64,000 nucleotides of DNA, taken from Desulfolucanica intricata. Lineage in GTDB: Bacteria; Bacillota; Desulfotomaculia; Desulfotomaculales; Desulfofarciminaceae. Location of the stretch: the NCBI RefSeq assembly GCF_001592105.1, contig NZ_BCWE01000006.1, positions 62,001-126,000 of the forward strand, read 5' to 3'. A model generated the notes under the pieces. The model had not been told where the DNA came from. It saw only the letters and a program-made list of their open reading frames with translations, and did not search any database. Position numbers and translations under genes: made by a program. Shown piece after piece: positions 44,625 through 55,079 of the stretch (positions are counted from its first letter, which is position 1; every line of letters starts with the position of its first letter).

Positions 44625-45320
44625 TTGAATAAAATTATTAAAATTTTAATAGCTGATGATGAGGAGAAAATTCGGCATTTAGTAAGAATATACTTGGAAA
44701 AAGAAGGCTTTCAAGTTGGTGAAGCTGTAGACGGTAAGTCTGTATTGGCTGAGTTTAGTAGTAATAATTGGGATTTATTGGTGTTGGATTTGATGATGCC
44801 GGAAACTGATGGTTGGCAGGTGTGTCGGGAAATTCGTAGTAAATCTGACTTACCGATAATTATCTTAACAGCCCGGGGAGATGAAATTGATCGTGTGCTG
44901 GGATTGGAATTAGGTGCAGATGACTATGTGGTGAAACCCTTTAGTCCCAGGGAATTAGTGGCAAGAATTAAAGCACTGTTGAGAAGAGTTTGTAAGCAGG
45001 TCTCAGATGGTAACACTGTTCTGCATTTTCCGGGATTAACAATTGATGCCGGATCCAGAAAGGCAGTTTTGATGGGTCAGACTTTGGCCTTAACACCTAA
45101 GGAGTTTGAATTACTTTATATTATGGGGCAGTCTGTGGGTCGGGTTTTTACCAGGGAACAGCTGCTGCAAAAAGTTTGGGGATATAATTATTATGGTGAT
45201 TCCCGTACTGTTGATACGCACATAAACAGATTAAGAGAAAAGATGTTAAAAATTCCTGAAGCCCCAAAGTATGTCCATACAGTTTGGGGTGTAGGCTACA
45301 AATTTGAGGTCAAAGGATGA
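44625..45320 (+). CDS. OmpR/PhoB-family response regulator
   Basis: From TTG 44625 the protein is 231 residues (MNKIIKILIADDEE). The receiver domain has Asp in LLVLDLMMPETDG, Thr in IILTARGDEID and Lys in DYVVKPFSPRE. The C-terminal winged helix reads LTPKEFELLYIMGQSVGRVFTREQLLQKVWGYNYYGDSRTVDTHINRLREKM. GGGTGGGG precedes the start. Its stop overlaps the kinase start (ATGA). Target genes unknown. Confidence 0.94.
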   Translation: MNKIIKILIADDEEKIRHLVRIYLEKEGFQVGEAVDGKSVLAEFSSNNWDLLVLDLMMPETDGWQVCREIRSKSDLPIIILTARGDEIDRVLGLELGADDYVVKPFSPRELVARIKALLRRVCKQVSDGNTVLHFPGLTIDAGSRKAVLMGQTLALTPKEFELLYIMGQSVGRVFTREQLLQKVWGYNYYGDSRTVDTHINRLREKMLKIPEAPKYVHTVWGVGYKFEVKG

Positions 45321-46765
45321 TTTTAAGAAGTATTACCGGAAAATTATGGCTGGCGATTTTAGTCTTTGTACTGATAATATTAGGTGCTATGAACATTGTC
45401 CAGTCCTTTGTATTAAAAGATCTTTTTTATCAGCAACAGACTAAAGAGCTTATTTCCGAAGGTCGAAATTTAGCAGAGTTCATTAAAATAACACCTGAGC
45501 CTCAGCTGGTTTACGAAAGAATAGAAACTATGTCTGATTTGCTTCATGCGACAATTGTTGTAATAGAAATCAACGGAACGGGCATTTATGGATATGGTCA
45601 TAATTACGGTGGTATGCGCAGGGGAATGCTGCGCCGCTATTTTTCTAATCAAGAGGATTTAGAGCAGCTTATGGCCGGTAATACAGTTGTACATCGTGGC
45701 TATCACCCTGCTTTTGAAAAGGAACTTCTTTGGGTGGCAATTCCGGTTCAGAAGGGTAATCTTACAACGGCTGCTATATTTATCCATGCTCCCATTCAGC
45801 CTATTTCCGAGCGTATGGAGGAGTTGCGGACAGCTACACTGCATATACTGGCCGGGGTATTTTTGCTGGCTATTATTTTAAGTTTCTTTCTTTCCCGAAG
45901 ACTATCCAGACCATTATTGTATATGAATCAGGTTGCCCAATCAATGGTTCGTGGTGATTACAGCCGCAAAGTGCCGGTAAAATCTAAGGATGAAATAGGA
46001 TTATTAGCAAGGTCCTTGAACAGGTTGTCAGAAGAGCTTGAAGAAAAGATTACTGCCCTCGAGCAGCTTGATCAAACCAGAAGGGATTTTGTGGCTAATG
46101 TTTCTCACGAGCTGCGTACGCCATTGACTATTATGCAGGGGTATACAGAGGCGGTTCTTGACGGTTTTGCAGGGAATGAAGAAGAACAGCAGAAATATCT
46201 TAACAATATTTTAGAAGAAATATTGCGTTTAAGGCGATTAGTTGATGATGTCTTAAACTTGCGCAGTTTAGAAACCGGTCAAATTAGTTTGAAGAAACAA
46301 AGAATTGATGTGAAACAAATTGTAAAAAAAGTTGCTGTCATATTTGAGCCCTTTTTTAAAGAAAGGAAAATACGATTTATTTTGGATTGGCAGGAACAAG
46401 TACCTCATGCTTATGGTGATTTCGACCGGTTGGAACAAGTGTTGGTAAATTTGATTGACAATGCATTAAGATATACCCCCCAAGGAGGCGAAATAAAGGT
46501 AAAAGCCAGTTATTCAGCAAATTTTATCAAAGTATCGGTTTCTGATTCCGGCCCGGGCATTCCTTCCGATGAATTGCCATTAATTTGGGAGCGGTTTCAT
46601 AAAGTTGATAAAGCTCGCTCACGGGCCGGAGAGGGAAGTGGTTTGGGTTTAGCCATATCTAAGAGTATTATACAGGCACATAAAGGGGAGATTAGTGCTT
46701 TTAGCGAGATAGGCGGGGGGACTACGTTAGAGTTTACTCTACCAATTTTTAATGAAACTATTTAA
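45317..46765 (+). CDS. Membrane sensor histidine kinase
   Basis: The 482-residue kinase has a first membrane segment (about 8-30), an extracytoplasmic sensor region, a second segment (about 173-193), HAMP, a HisKA box with the phospho-His in FVANVSHELRTPLT, N-box NLIDNALRYTPQGG, and G-boxes SDSGPGIP and GEGSGLGLAI. It overlaps the regulator gene by 4 bp. PhoR/ResE/WalK-like architecture; the signal is unknown. Confidence 0.94.
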   Translation: MILRSITGKLWLAILVFVLIILGAMNIVQSFVLKDLFYQQQTKELISEGRNLAEFIKITPEPQLVYERIETMSDLLHATIVVIEINGTGIYGYGHNYGGMRRGMLRRYFSNQEDLEQLMAGNTVVHRGYHPAFEKELLWVAIPVQKGNLTTAAIFIHAPIQPISERMEELRTATLHILAGVFLLAIILSFFLSRRLSRPLLYMNQVAQSMVRGDYSRKVPVKSKDEIGLLARSLNRLSEELEEKITALEQLDQTRRDFVANVSHELRTPLTIMQGYTEAVLDGFAGNEEEQQKYLNNILEEILRLRRLVDDVLNLRSLETGQISLKKQRIDVKQIVKKVAVIFEPFFKERKIRFILDWQEQVPHAYGDFDRLEQVLVNLIDNALRYTPQGGEIKVKASYSANFIKVSVSDSGPGIPSDELPLIWERFHKVDKARSRAGEGSGLGLAISKSIIQAHKGEISAFSEIGGGTTLEFTLPIFNETI

Positions 46766-46838
46766 AATTTAGCCTATAAAGGAATTAGTATGGTATAATT
46801 TAAATATTATAAAAATTCTGTAAACAGGGGGGTTGCTT

Positions 46839-48431
46839 ATGACTGGCAGCACCAATCAAAAAAAGGCTGTTATCTTAGAAGGTAGAGTAATTGATCAAAA
46901 CTTCTCTCTGGATCCAATTACAAAGAAAATATTTTTAAATATACTTCCACCCAGTATGTATAATAATCAGGCTGATGTAGACCGTTTACGTGAAGAATTA
47001 ATAAAACAATTCGGGCCGGTTCGTGTTCCTTTGGAGTTAATGCAAGCTATTCCTGCTATTTGTAGAAAGGCTGAATGGCAGGTAACGGCTACTATTGGCT
47101 ATAACGGAAATGATTGGGAGTTAATCAATCTTGAACCCGGGAATAATACCGATAGGCATTATGGTTTAGCTATTGATATTGGAACAACAACTGTTGTAGT
47201 TTATTTAGTTGATATGTTGACCGGTGATATAATAAACTCTGCTTCTGATTATAACGGGCAGGTAGTTTTAGGGGACGATATATTAACAAGAATATTTTTG
47301 GCAACATATGAAAATAAATTGCCCGAGCTGCAAAAAGCTGTGGTAAATACTATAAATCACTTGATTGAAGAGTTATCAGAACGAGCTCATGTAAACCCTA
47401 CAGAAATATCCGCTGTTACTGTGGGGGCAAACACCACTATGCTGCACTTACTGTTGGGTTTAGACCCTGGTCGTATTTGTAGAGAGCCGTATATACCGGT
47501 AGTTAATAATTCTGGTTTTATTCGGGCTGATAAAATTGGGCTTAATGTCAATGAGCTGGCTATGTTATATGCTTTTCCAAGTGTAGGTAGTTATGTCGGA
47601 GGAGATGTAATAGCCGGTGTTTTGGTTAGTGGCATGCATTTGGACAGTGATGTTTCACTGTTTGTAGATATTGGAACTAACGGTGAAATAATAATTGGTA
47701 ATAGGGACTGGCTGGTAGCCTGTGCCGGAGCAGCCGGACCTGCCCTGGAGGGTGGAGTAGTAAAGTGCGGAATGAGAGCTGAGCCCGGGGCAGTAGAAAG
47801 ACTAAGTATTAATCCCGAAACTTACGAGGTTAGTTATAAAACTATCGGTAATGAAAAACCGGTAGGAATATGTGGTTCAGGTCTTATTGATTGTCTGGCG
47901 GAATTTTTGTTAACCGGGATAATAAATCGTCAAGGTCGTTTTCAGGATGGCAGGAAAGAATTTGTTTTGATTCCGGCTGCCGAAACGGGTATAAATCAAG
48001 ATATTGTTATTACTCAGGTGGATATAGATAATCTAATGCGCACGAAAGGTGCCGTCAATGCAGCTGTAGAAACTCTTTTGGAAGGCGTAGGATGTGGTTT
48101 AGATAGTGTTAGTAAGTTTTTTACAGCCGGTGCTTTCGGGCAGTATTTACCTATAGAATCCAGTATTACTATAGGTTTATATCCGGATTTACCCAGAGAA
48201 AAAATAAAATTGCTCGGTAATAGTTCAGGTGAAGGTGCTCGCTTAGCACTCCTATCTAATAAGAAGAGATTAGAAGCAGAAGAAATTGCAGCGCGGATTA
48301 CTTATTTTGAATTAAATGCTAATGACTCATTTTTTAGTAGATTTGTAGGGAGTAGATTTTTACCTCATACAAATTTAGATTATTATCCGACCGTTAAAGC
48401 TAAATTAATAGAAAGAGGTTTGCTTTCTTAG
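46839..48431 (+). CDS. ASKHA-domain protein (DUF4445, RamA/RACE-like) without ferredoxin domain
   Basis: From ATG 46839 after AGGGGGG, the protein has 530 residues. The actin-like ATPase core shows DIGTTTVVVYLVD (phosphate 1), VGANTTMLHLLLG, FVDIGTNGEIIIG (phosphate 2), ACAGAAGPALEGG and ICGSGLIDCLAEFL. Related proteins reactivate corrinoid proteins in methyl transfer by ATP-driven reduction and usually carry an N-terminal [2Fe-2S] or C-terminal [4Fe-4S] domain. Here the N-terminal 110 residues contain only one Cys, so no such cluster can be bound there. It may depend on an outside electron donor. Confidence 0.88.
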   Translation: MTGSTNQKKAVILEGRVIDQNFSLDPITKKIFLNILPPSMYNNQADVDRLREELIKQFGPVRVPLELMQAIPAICRKAEWQVTATIGYNGNDWELINLEPGNNTDRHYGLAIDIGTTTVVVYLVDMLTGDIINSASDYNGQVVLGDDILTRIFLATYENKLPELQKAVVNTINHLIEELSERAHVNPTEISAVTVGANTTMLHLLLGLDPGRICREPYIPVVNNSGFIRADKIGLNVNELAMLYAFPSVGSYVGGDVIAGVLVSGMHLDSDVSLFVDIGTNGEIIIGNRDWLVACAGAAGPALEGGVVKCGMRAEPGAVERLSINPETYEVSYKTIGNEKPVGICGSGLIDCLAEFLLTGIINRQGRFQDGRKEFVLIPAAETGINQDIVITQVDIDNLMRTKGAVNAAVETLLEGVGCGLDSVSKFFTAGAFGQYLPIESSITIGLYPDLPREKIKLLGNSSGEGARLALLSNKKRLEAEEIAARITYFELNANDSFFSRFVGSRFLPHTNLDYYPTVKAKLIERGLLS

Positions 48432-48518
48432 TTTATTTTAAAAAAATTGTACATTGTACACCTTCCTTGAATAATAATGGCACATGAAGCTAAATATTAA
48501 CTAAGGGAGGTGTCACCC

Positions 48519-49700
48519 TTGATTTATTTCGACAGTGCAGCTACATCTTGGCCAAAACCGGATGCAGTTTGGCAAGCGATGGAATACTGTATGAAAGAAG
48601 CCGGAGCAAACCCGGGACGTTCCGGACACCGGATGGCAGTAAAAGCCAACCATATAGTAAATGAAACCAGAAAAAGTTTGGCTCGTTTATTTAATGTCGA
48701 AAAGTCGGAACAAATTTCCTTTACATTAAATGCAACCGAAGCACTTAATTTAGCTATTAAAGGTTTAGTAAGACCCGGGGATCATGTAATTACCAGTTCT
48801 ATGGAGCATAATTCTGTAACCAGGCCCCTTCATTACTTGAGTGAACAGGGAGTTGAAGTTACTAAAGTTCCCTGCAGCCGTAAAACAGGTGAAATTAAAA
48901 TAGAAGATATAGATGCAGTAATTAGGCCTAATTCTAAAGCTATTATAATGACTCATGCTTCTAATGTAACCGGGACGTTAATGCCTATAAAAGAAATTGG
49001 CAGGCTTGCAAAAGAGAATGGACTTTTTTTTATTGTAGATGCTGCTCAAACGGCTGGCGTTTTTGAGATAGATGTACAGGACATGAATATAGACCTACTG
49101 GCGTTTCCTGGACATAAAAGTCTTTTGGGACCTACAGGTACGGGAGGGTTGTATATTCGGGAAGGGCTGGAATTAATTCCTTTAAAACATGGCGGTACAG
49201 GTAGACTGTCGGAGGTAGCAGAGCAGCCGAACGTTATGCCTGACAGATACGAAAGCGGTACCGTAAATAGCTTTGGAATAGCGGGGCTGGGGGCAGCTGT
49301 AAAATATCTTAATAACGTAGGTATAGATAAAATACGCAATTATGAATTAGAGCTGACCAGGGAATTTCTTGTAGGTTCAAGAAATATTAAAGGCATCAAG
49401 ATATATGGAATTAAAGATATAGTTGGCCGTGCTCCGGTTGTATCTTTTACAATTGAGGGTAGGGCAGTTCCCGAAGTAGCGGCCATTTTGCAAAAAACCT
49501 TTAATATAGCTTGCCGTGCAGGGATACACTGTGCTCCGGATGCTCATAAAACCCTGGGTACACTGCAGCAAAAATTAATTCGATTTAGCTTTTCGCATTT
49601 TAATATAAAGAATGAAGTCTATTATGCTTTGAATTGTTTAGCAGATATTGCTGGCGGAAAAGTCAAAGTGCCGGAATATGATGATTCCTGCAATTGTTAA
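48519..49700 (+). CDS. Cysteine desulfurase family protein (class V aminotransferase fold)
   Basis: From TTG 48519, eight to nine bases after AGGGAGGT, the protein has 393 residues and begins MIYFDSAATSWPKPDAVWQAM. PLP-binding residues: THASNVTG, VDAAQTAG, and the Lys in FPGHKSLLGPTGTGGLY. The candidate active cysteine is in CRAGIHCAPDAHKTLGT. It matches the small group of cysteine desulfurase-like proteins (TIGR01977) that are common in anaerobic Firmicutes. No iscU or thiI partner is adjacent. Confidence 0.9.
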   Translation: MIYFDSAATSWPKPDAVWQAMEYCMKEAGANPGRSGHRMAVKANHIVNETRKSLARLFNVEKSEQISFTLNATEALNLAIKGLVRPGDHVITSSMEHNSVTRPLHYLSEQGVEVTKVPCSRKTGEIKIEDIDAVIRPNSKAIIMTHASNVTGTLMPIKEIGRLAKENGLFFIVDAAQTAGVFEIDVQDMNIDLLAFPGHKSLLGPTGTGGLYIREGLELIPLKHGGTGRLSEVAEQPNVMPDRYESGTVNSFGIAGLGAAVKYLNNVGIDKIRNYELELTREFLVGSRNIKGIKIYGIKDIVGRAPVVSFTIEGRAVPEVAAILQKTFNIACRAGIHCAPDAHKTLGTLQQKLIRFSFSHFNIKNEVYYALNCLADIAGGKVKVPEYDDSCNC

Positions 49701-49735
49701 GAAGAAAGAAGCACCTGATAGGTGCTTCTTTCTTC
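49701..49735. terminator. Strong bidirectional terminator
   Basis: GAAGAAAGAAGCACCT (49701-49716), loop GAT, AGGTGCTTCTTTCTTC (49720-49735), perfect 16-bp arms between converging genes. Confidence 0.9.
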
Positions 49736-49758
49736 AGACTTTTAAGAAGGAGTTTGTA

Positions 49759-50571
49759 TTAGGGTAAAAATAATCCTTCCGGATCAACAACATTGTATAA
49801 TAAATGTATTTCATGATAGGTTGGGGGTTTTGTTTCACCGCTGCAGCGGGAAACATCTATATCAAACCCTACGTTATTTTTTACATCTTCAATTGAATAG
49901 CCGGGATGATACGTATCTAAATACATAAGCCCGGTTTCTTGATCGAAGCGGAAAACAGCCATATTTGTTATTACAGCTGACGGACCACCCCGGAAAGACT
50001 TGCCGAAAGCTTCTTGACGGGTAATAAATTCACCGCCGGGAAACTTTTTAACCCGCCAGCCCGGTGAAGTGATATAGTCAACAGCTTCTCTGAAGCGGCG
50101 TTTTTCTTGAACCATGATAAATACGGTACGTTTAGCCAGGGCATTAATATCAGGGTTTCCCCCACTACCGGTGAAACGAGTTTTTGGATTTAGATAATCT
50201 CCAATGACGGTAGTGTTTACATTGCCATACTTATCAATTTCAGCACCGCCTAAAAAGGCTACGTCTACAGAGCCTCGCTGTAATTGACCGAATACATCAG
50301 CCAATCCGGAAGATATAGAAGCCCGGTATTCACAGCGGGCATCACCCACTGATGCCGGTAAGTGGGCCGGTTTACCGTCAGCAGAACCGGCTTCGTAAAT
50401 TACCGAGGCATTAGGACTGTTTGTTTTTTGAGCCAGCATCACCGCGAGCATTGGTAAGCCTGTTCCGGCAAAAACTACTTCGCCATCGCTTATTTCCCGT
50501 GCGCCGGCTACTGCCAGCAGGTCAATTACTTTATATTCCCCCGGCTTCGTGTATTCATGGTTATTAAGCAT
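49759..50571 (-). CDS. CoA-transferase family I, beta subunit
   Basis: The 270-residue protein resembles glutaconate CoA-transferase subunit B (FAGTGLPMLAVMLAQKTNSPNASVIYEAGS, VDVAFLGGAEIDKYGNVNTTVIGD, PGGEF). The Glu in YEAGS is the likely catalytic residue that carries CoA as thioester. It shares one base with the alpha-subunit stop region. It is the last gene of the thiolase/dehydrogenase unit, so it probably activates or releases a short-chain acid. Confidence 0.9.
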   Translation of the reverse strand: MLNNHEYTKPGEYKVIDLLAVAGAREISDGEVVFAGTGLPMLAVMLAQKTNSPNASVIYEAGSADGKPAHLPASVGDARCEYRASISSGLADVFGQLQRGSVDVAFLGGAEIDKYGNVNTTVIGDYLNPKTRFTGSGGNPDINALAKRTVFIMVQEKRRFREAVDYITSPGWRVKKFPGGEFITRQEAFGKSFRGGPSAVITNMAVFRFDQETGLMYLDTYHPGYSIEDVKNNVGFDIDVSRCSGETKPPTYHEIHLLYNVVDPEGLFLP

Positions 50572-51554
50572 TATCTCGACCCCCTCTTCACGCGAGTACT
50601 GTATTTATAAGCGGAATTAGGACGTAGAGAATCTAAGCGTCTAAAGCCAAGCTTGTCCAGGTATTCATTAAAGTCAGCCACTCCGAAAATCCATTCTTCA
50701 GCCCACTCGTCAAAGCCTTCCTGTGTCTTGGTGCGGTTGTAAAAATCCTTAATGAAAGCGCCGTCTACTTCGTAATAACCAAAACAGCCTGTAGGATGAG
50801 CACCCCATGGTACTTCTACGATAGCGTCAACTAAATAATGGGGCAGAAGGTTAGCAGTGGGATCCTGGCGCAGCATTTCCTCCGGAACAACCTCTTCTGC
50901 GACAACAATTAAGGTATCCGCAGCTTTCATGGCCTCAGCATCTGAGTAACGCTGTCCATAAACACGAACAGTACCTTGTTCACCAACCTGTTGGACATGA
51001 GCTATACAAACGTTAGGCCGGGCAGCAGGAACGTGAATAAGTCTACCTTCCTTATAGAAGGGGTCTTCACCATAGCTGAATTTCTCCAGAGGAATACGAG
51101 GATTAGAACCGTCACGTAAACCGGCCCTTCCAAGCATGTCATATTCAGGGTTTAGTATATCAGTGCCTAAAGATGCCCAGGTAGGTAAATACGGGACACC
51201 GGTAGCACCGGCTTGTAAGCGCATTAACATATGCACATGACTATAGTCTTCGACAATGATTTCTTTGTTCTTGAATTTTCGGGCCAGGTTTGCACCTAAC
51301 TTGCCAAATAACTCGTGGCCAATCCAGCATGATTCCCATATTTTAACACAACCGGCACCAATTAAGATTTCACCGTGGGTACCTGAGTTTACTTCCATTA
51401 AATGAAGATCTTTTTTGCGCTGGCGTACTATCTCATAAATCATGGCCATTGGCCGGCGCCAAATAGTAAAACCGCTAAAAGTAATACTGTCGCCGTTATT
51501 AATTAAATTAACAGCTTCGGAGACAGACATTCTTTTATTTTTGATTTCTGACAT
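50571..51554 (-). CDS. CoA-transferase family I, alpha subunit
   Basis: The 327-residue protein resembles glutaconate CoA-transferase subunit A (SVSEAVNLINNGDSITFSGFTIWRRPMAMIYEIVRQ, GAGCVKIWESCWIGHELFG, NVCIAHVQQVGEQGTVRVYG). It pairs with the gene just downstream. Start ATG 51554 after GGAGG. The acid substrate cannot be told by eye. Confidence 0.9.
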   Translation of the reverse strand: MSEIKNKRMSVSEAVNLINNGDSITFSGFTIWRRPMAMIYEIVRQRKKDLHLMEVNSGTHGEILIGAGCVKIWESCWIGHELFGKLGANLARKFKNKEIIVEDYSHVHMLMRLQAGATGVPYLPTWASLGTDILNPEYDMLGRAGLRDGSNPRIPLEKFSYGEDPFYKEGRLIHVPAARPNVCIAHVQQVGEQGTVRVYGQRYSDAEAMKAADTLIVVAEEVVPEEMLRQDPTANLLPHYLVDAIVEVPWGAHPTGCFGYYEVDGAFIKDFYNRTKTQEGFDEWAEEWIFGVADFNEYLDKLGFRRLDSLRPNSAYKYSTRVKRGSR

Positions 51555-51593
51555 TCTACTACCTCCTTTAGAGTGTAGGGATAGTTGTCATTT

Positions 51594-52730
51594 TTATTTT
51601 AACAGATGCTTGGCAATTACCATACGCTGAATCTGGTTAGTTCCTTCATAAATTTGAGTTATTTTTGCATCTCTCATGTAACGTTCAACCGGGTATTCTT
51701 TGGTATAACCATAGCCACCAAAAATTTGTACAGCATCAGTGGTAACTTTCATAGCAGTATCTGTTGCAAACATTTTAGCCATAGATGCTTCTTTGCTGAG
51801 TGGTTTGCCGGCGGCTTTTAAGAAAGCGGCGCGGTAAACCAGCAGACGGGCGGCATCAACTTGAGCAGCCATGTCTGCCAGCATAAATTGAATACCCTGG
51901 AAAGCACTAATAGGTTTCCCAAACTGAACTCGCTGCTTAGAATAATCTATAGCTGCATCTAAAGCGGCTTGAGCAATTCCTAAACCTTGGGCGGCAATTC
52001 CAACACGTCCGCCGTCCAGTCCGGACATGGCAACCTTAAAGCCTTCTCCTTCTTTGCCTAAAAGATTTTCTTTAGGTACTCTGGCGTTATCAAATACTAT
52101 TTCTGTTGTTTGGGAACCATTTAAACCCATTTTTTCTTCCTTTTTACCGATGGAGAAACCCGGTGTATCTTTTTCCACGATGAGGCAGGATATGCCCTTA
52201 GAGCCCTTACTCTTGTCAGTTACAACAAAGGTTATATAGATATCAGCTACACCGCCGTTAGTAATAAAAATCTTACTGCCGTTAACAATATAATGATCAC
52301 CTTCCAGCTTAGCAGTAGTGGACAGTCCGGAAGCGTCTGAGCCGGCACCGGGTTCGGTCAAAGCAAAAGCTCCTATATATTCCCCGGCTGCCAGTTTAGG
52401 AATATATTTTTGCTTTTGCTCCTCGTTACCAAAAAATAGAATCGGGAAAGTACCCACTGAAGTATGCACGGAAAGAATAACACCAGTAGTTGCGCAAGCC
52501 TTAGAAATTTCTTCAATTGTTAAGATATATGATACGAAATCCATTCCTGCACCACCATATTCTTCAGGAATGGGGAGGCCCATTAAACCAAGTTCACTCA
52601 TTTTTTTGATATTTTCCCAGGGAAACTCGTGAGTACGGTCGATTTCCGCTGCCCGAGGAGCAATTTCATTTTGGGCCAACTTTCTTACAGTATCACGAAT
52701 CATTAATTGTTCTTCTGTAAATTGAAACAT
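51594..52730 (-). CDS. Acyl-CoA dehydrogenase
   Basis: The 378-residue flavoenzyme is of the short-chain (butyryl-CoA) type: [36 protein letters not shown]-like [32 protein letters not shown] with the catalytic Glu in YEGTN. It introduces the trans double bond and passes electrons to ETF. Start ATG 52730 after GGAGG. A paralogue of about the same length is at 56836. Confidence 0.94.
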   Translation of the reverse strand: MFQFTEEQLMIRDTVRKLAQNEIAPRAAEIDRTHEFPWENIKKMSELGLMGLPIPEEYGGAGMDFVSYILTIEEISKACATTGVILSVHTSVGTFPILFFGNEEQKQKYIPKLAAGEYIGAFALTEPGAGSDASGLSTTAKLEGDHYIVNGSKIFITNGGVADIYITFVVTDKSKGSKGISCLIVEKDTPGFSIGKKEEKMGLNGSQTTEIVFDNARVPKENLLGKEGEGFKVAMSGLDGGRVGIAAQGLGIAQAALDAAIDYSKQRVQFGKPISAFQGIQFMLADMAAQVDAARLLVYRAAFLKAAGKPLSKEASMAKMFATDTAMKVTTDAVQIFGGYGYTKEYPVERYMRDAKITQIYEGTNQIQRMVIAKHLLK

Positions 52731-52772
52731 TTTGATGCCTCCTTAATTAATTGATAATATTAAAAATGTTGA

Positions 52773-53954
52773 TTATTCAACCTTCACTAACATAGCATCG
52801 CCTTGTGCTGCACCACTACAAATTGTGGCAATACCATACCCGCCGCCACGACGACGCAGTTCGTAAATAAGTGTCATAAGGATCCGTGCACCGGATGCGC
52901 CGATTGGGTGACCAAAGGCTACAGCACCACCGTTAACGTTAACTTTATCAAAATCCCAGCCGGTAATTTTGCCGCTTACTAAAGGAACTGCGGCAAAAGC
53001 TTCGTTGTTTTCAATTAAATCAATTTGGTCAATGGTCATACCAACCTTTTGTAAGAGCTTGTTTGTGGAAAGTCCCGGAACGGTAGCAATATAAGGAGCA
53101 TCCGCGGAAACTTCTGCGTGGCCCAAAATTGTTGCCAGCGGCTTTAGGCCCAGTTCTTTTGCTTTTTCCTTGGACATTACAACTACCGCTGCGGCACCGT
53201 CGTTAACACTTGGTGCGTTACCGGCGGTAATGGGGCCGTTGGGATCGAAAACCGGAGGCAGCTTAGCCAGAGTTTCATAAGTAGTTTCCGGACGCGGGCC
53301 TTCATCCGTATCTATTATTTTAGGTTCGCCCTTCTTTTGTGGAACGCTGACAGGAACAATTTCGTCTACAAGTTTACCTGCTTTAATTGCCTCACCGGCG
53401 CGCTGCTGACTTCGAGCAGCCCATCTGTCCATGTCTTCGCGGGTAATTCCGTATTCAGCAGCTACTCCTCCGCCGTGCATAGCCATATGAACATTATAAA
53501 AAGCACACCACAGGCCATCATGAACCATTAGGTCAATAACTTTAAAATCCCCCATTCTGGCACCCCAGCGGGTTTTAGGGAGAAAATACGGGGCTTGACT
53601 CATGCTTTCCATACCACCGGCAACTAAGATGTCTGCATCACCTGCCCGAATCATTTGATCAGCCATAGCAATGCTAATAATACCGGAGGAACAAACTTTA
53701 TTTACAGTTATCGAAGGAACTTCCCATGGTAGTCCAGCTGCTCTGGTAGCTTGACGGGAAGGAATTTGTCCCACGCCTCCTTGTAAAACCTGCCCCATGA
53801 TAACTTTGTCAATAGCTGTACCGTCTATACCTGCTCTTTTTACAGCTTCAGCTATTGCAATTCCACCTAATTTAGTCGATTTTAAATCTTTTAATCCCCC
53901 GCCAAATTTGCCAAACGGTGTTCTGGCTGCACTGACGATTACTGTTTCTCGCAT
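52773..53954 (-). CDS. Acetyl-CoA acetyltransferase (thiolase)
   Basis: The 393-residue thiolase has the active Cys in [14 protein letters not shown] (about 90), the His in [14 protein letters not shown] and the second Cys in [15 protein letters not shown]. It is the first gene of a four-gene minus-strand unit (thiolase, dehydrogenase, CoA transferase alpha and beta). Start ATG 53954 after AAAGGAG. A sigma-54 promoter match lies about 120 bp upstream. Confidence 0.95.
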   Translation of the reverse strand: MRETVIVSAARTPFGKFGGGLKDLKSTKLGGIAIAEAVKRAGIDGTAIDKVIMGQVLQGGVGQIPSRQATRAAGLPWEVPSITVNKVCSSGIISIAMADQMIRAGDADILVAGGMESMSQAPYFLPKTRWGARMGDFKVIDLMVHDGLWCAFYNVHMAMHGGGVAAEYGITREDMDRWAARSQQRAGEAIKAGKLVDEIVPVSVPQKKGEPKIIDTDEGPRPETTYETLAKLPPVFDPNGPITAGNAPSVNDGAAAVVVMSKEKAKELGLKPLATILGHAEVSADAPYIATVPGLSTNKLLQKVGMTIDQIDLIENNEAFAAVPLVSGKITGWDFDKVNVNGGAVAFGHPIGASGARILMTLIYELRRRGGGYGIATICSGAAQGDAMLVKVE

Positions 53955-54437
53955 TTAATATCGTCTCCTTTCTTTATATTGAAGTTATTGCTGCCGGTCA
54001 GTGTTAAATGGTATGTTCACTTTGGCAGTCTATTTAAAACGAAAATGAAGGGGGAGCAATTAATGGTTACAATTATAAAAAGCAATTATTGTACCAAAAT
54101 CAAAAGTTTCTGAAAAATTATTAAATTTACTTGTATTTCTGGAAGTTATAGCAGTTTAAAGCGGGAGAACAGTAAATTATAGTATACATAAAGATACCTA
54201 ATAGATGTAGCGTAGTGTATAGGGAAAGATAGCTAAAAAAGTCTAAATTAATGTTTTAGTGGTGTTATTGATTTGGGATTACCAGAAACAACATGTAAAT
54301 AAAAGATGACAGCGTAGATAAAAAAGTTTAATCTAGATAATATATTTATGTATAATATATTTTATATGGAAGGAATCAAATAGCTAAGTCTCGAAAATAA
54401 CAGAATTGAGTAAAAATTATTTTTAAGGGGGGACATT
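53955..54437. other. Divergent control region between thiolase and the DUF3786 gene
   Basis: It holds a sigma-54 promoter match for the thiolase operon (54080-54098, minus) and AT-rich sequence with likely -10 elements for the plus-strand gene. A 16-codon ORF at 54063 follows GGGGGAG but overlaps that promoter match and has no recognisable product. Confidence 0.5.
54080..54098 (-). promoter_or_regulatory. Sigma-54 (-24/-12) promoter for the thiolase-dehydrogenase-CoA transferase operon
   Basis: The minus strand reads TTTTGGTACAATAATTGCTT. GG (54094-54095) and GC (54082-54083) are exactly 10 bp apart, as required, within a TTGGyAC and TTGCT context. Transcription would start near 54070, about 115 bp before the thiolase gene. 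Confidence 0.7.
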
Positions 54438-55052
54438 ATGACCGCGCTTATTAATCTCGTCCCGGCCCATGATAAGGCGAAGGAAGTATTTAATAAAGGT
54501 GTGGCTGAAGAGATGGCTTTTAAAGCCGGTGTTAGTTATGATGCGCATAGCAAAAAGATACTGGTTCCGTTTTTAGGGCAAAACTATTTAGTAAGTTATC
54601 CTGAGGGAGAGGTGTATAATAGCAATTCGGATAAAGATATTCCTATTGAGGTGAAAATATTAATACTTCATTATCTTTCCGGGGCCAGTGGAGTGCCTTT
54701 AGCCAATAGATTAATATCTTTTAAAGAATTACCGGATGGATTTATTTATGTGGTTCCTTTTACTAACCGTGCCATTAGGCCGTTAGTCGGAGTTTTTGGA
54801 AATAATCCAGAGAAAATGATTGCTGCCGGTGAAAAATTAGGCGGTAAAAAAGTGAATTTAGGAGATGTTGGTATTACCATACCGGTGTTTCCTCGTGTCC
54901 CAATAACTTTTGTTCTTTGGTTAGCAGATGATGAATTTCCTGCTAATGGTAATGTATTATTTGATGCCACTGCAGCAAAGTATCTTGCTACCGAAGATTA
55001 TGCTTACCTTCCGGCCATTGTAATTGGAGAAATGAAAAAATTAGCGGGATAA
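54438..55052 (+). CDS. DUF3786 domain protein
   Basis: The 204-residue cytosolic protein matches DUF3786 (VSYDAHSKKILVPFLGQNYLVSYPEGEV, ILILHYLSGASGVPLANRLISFKELPDG, VPITFVLWLADDEFPANGNVLFDATAAKYLATEDYAYLP). The family occurs in anaerobes and sometimes next to or fused with corrinoid/iron-sulfur proteins; its role is unknown. Start ATG 54438 after AAGGGGGG. The NUDIX gene follows by 27 bp. Confidence 0.85.
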   Translation: MTALINLVPAHDKAKEVFNKGVAEEMAFKAGVSYDAHSKKILVPFLGQNYLVSYPEGEVYNSNSDKDIPIEVKILILHYLSGASGVPLANRLISFKELPDGFIYVVPFTNRAIRPLVGVFGNNPEKMIAAGEKLGGKKVNLGDVGITIPVFPRVPITFVLWLADDEFPANGNVLFDATAAKYLATEDYAYLPAIVIGEMKKLAG

Positions 55053-55079
55053 CAGAAATTAAGTAATCAGGATGTGATT

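Noticed and set aside
54063-54113. 16-codon ORF behind GGGGGAG
   Set aside because: It overlaps the sigma-54 promoter match on the other strand and encodes nothing recognisable.
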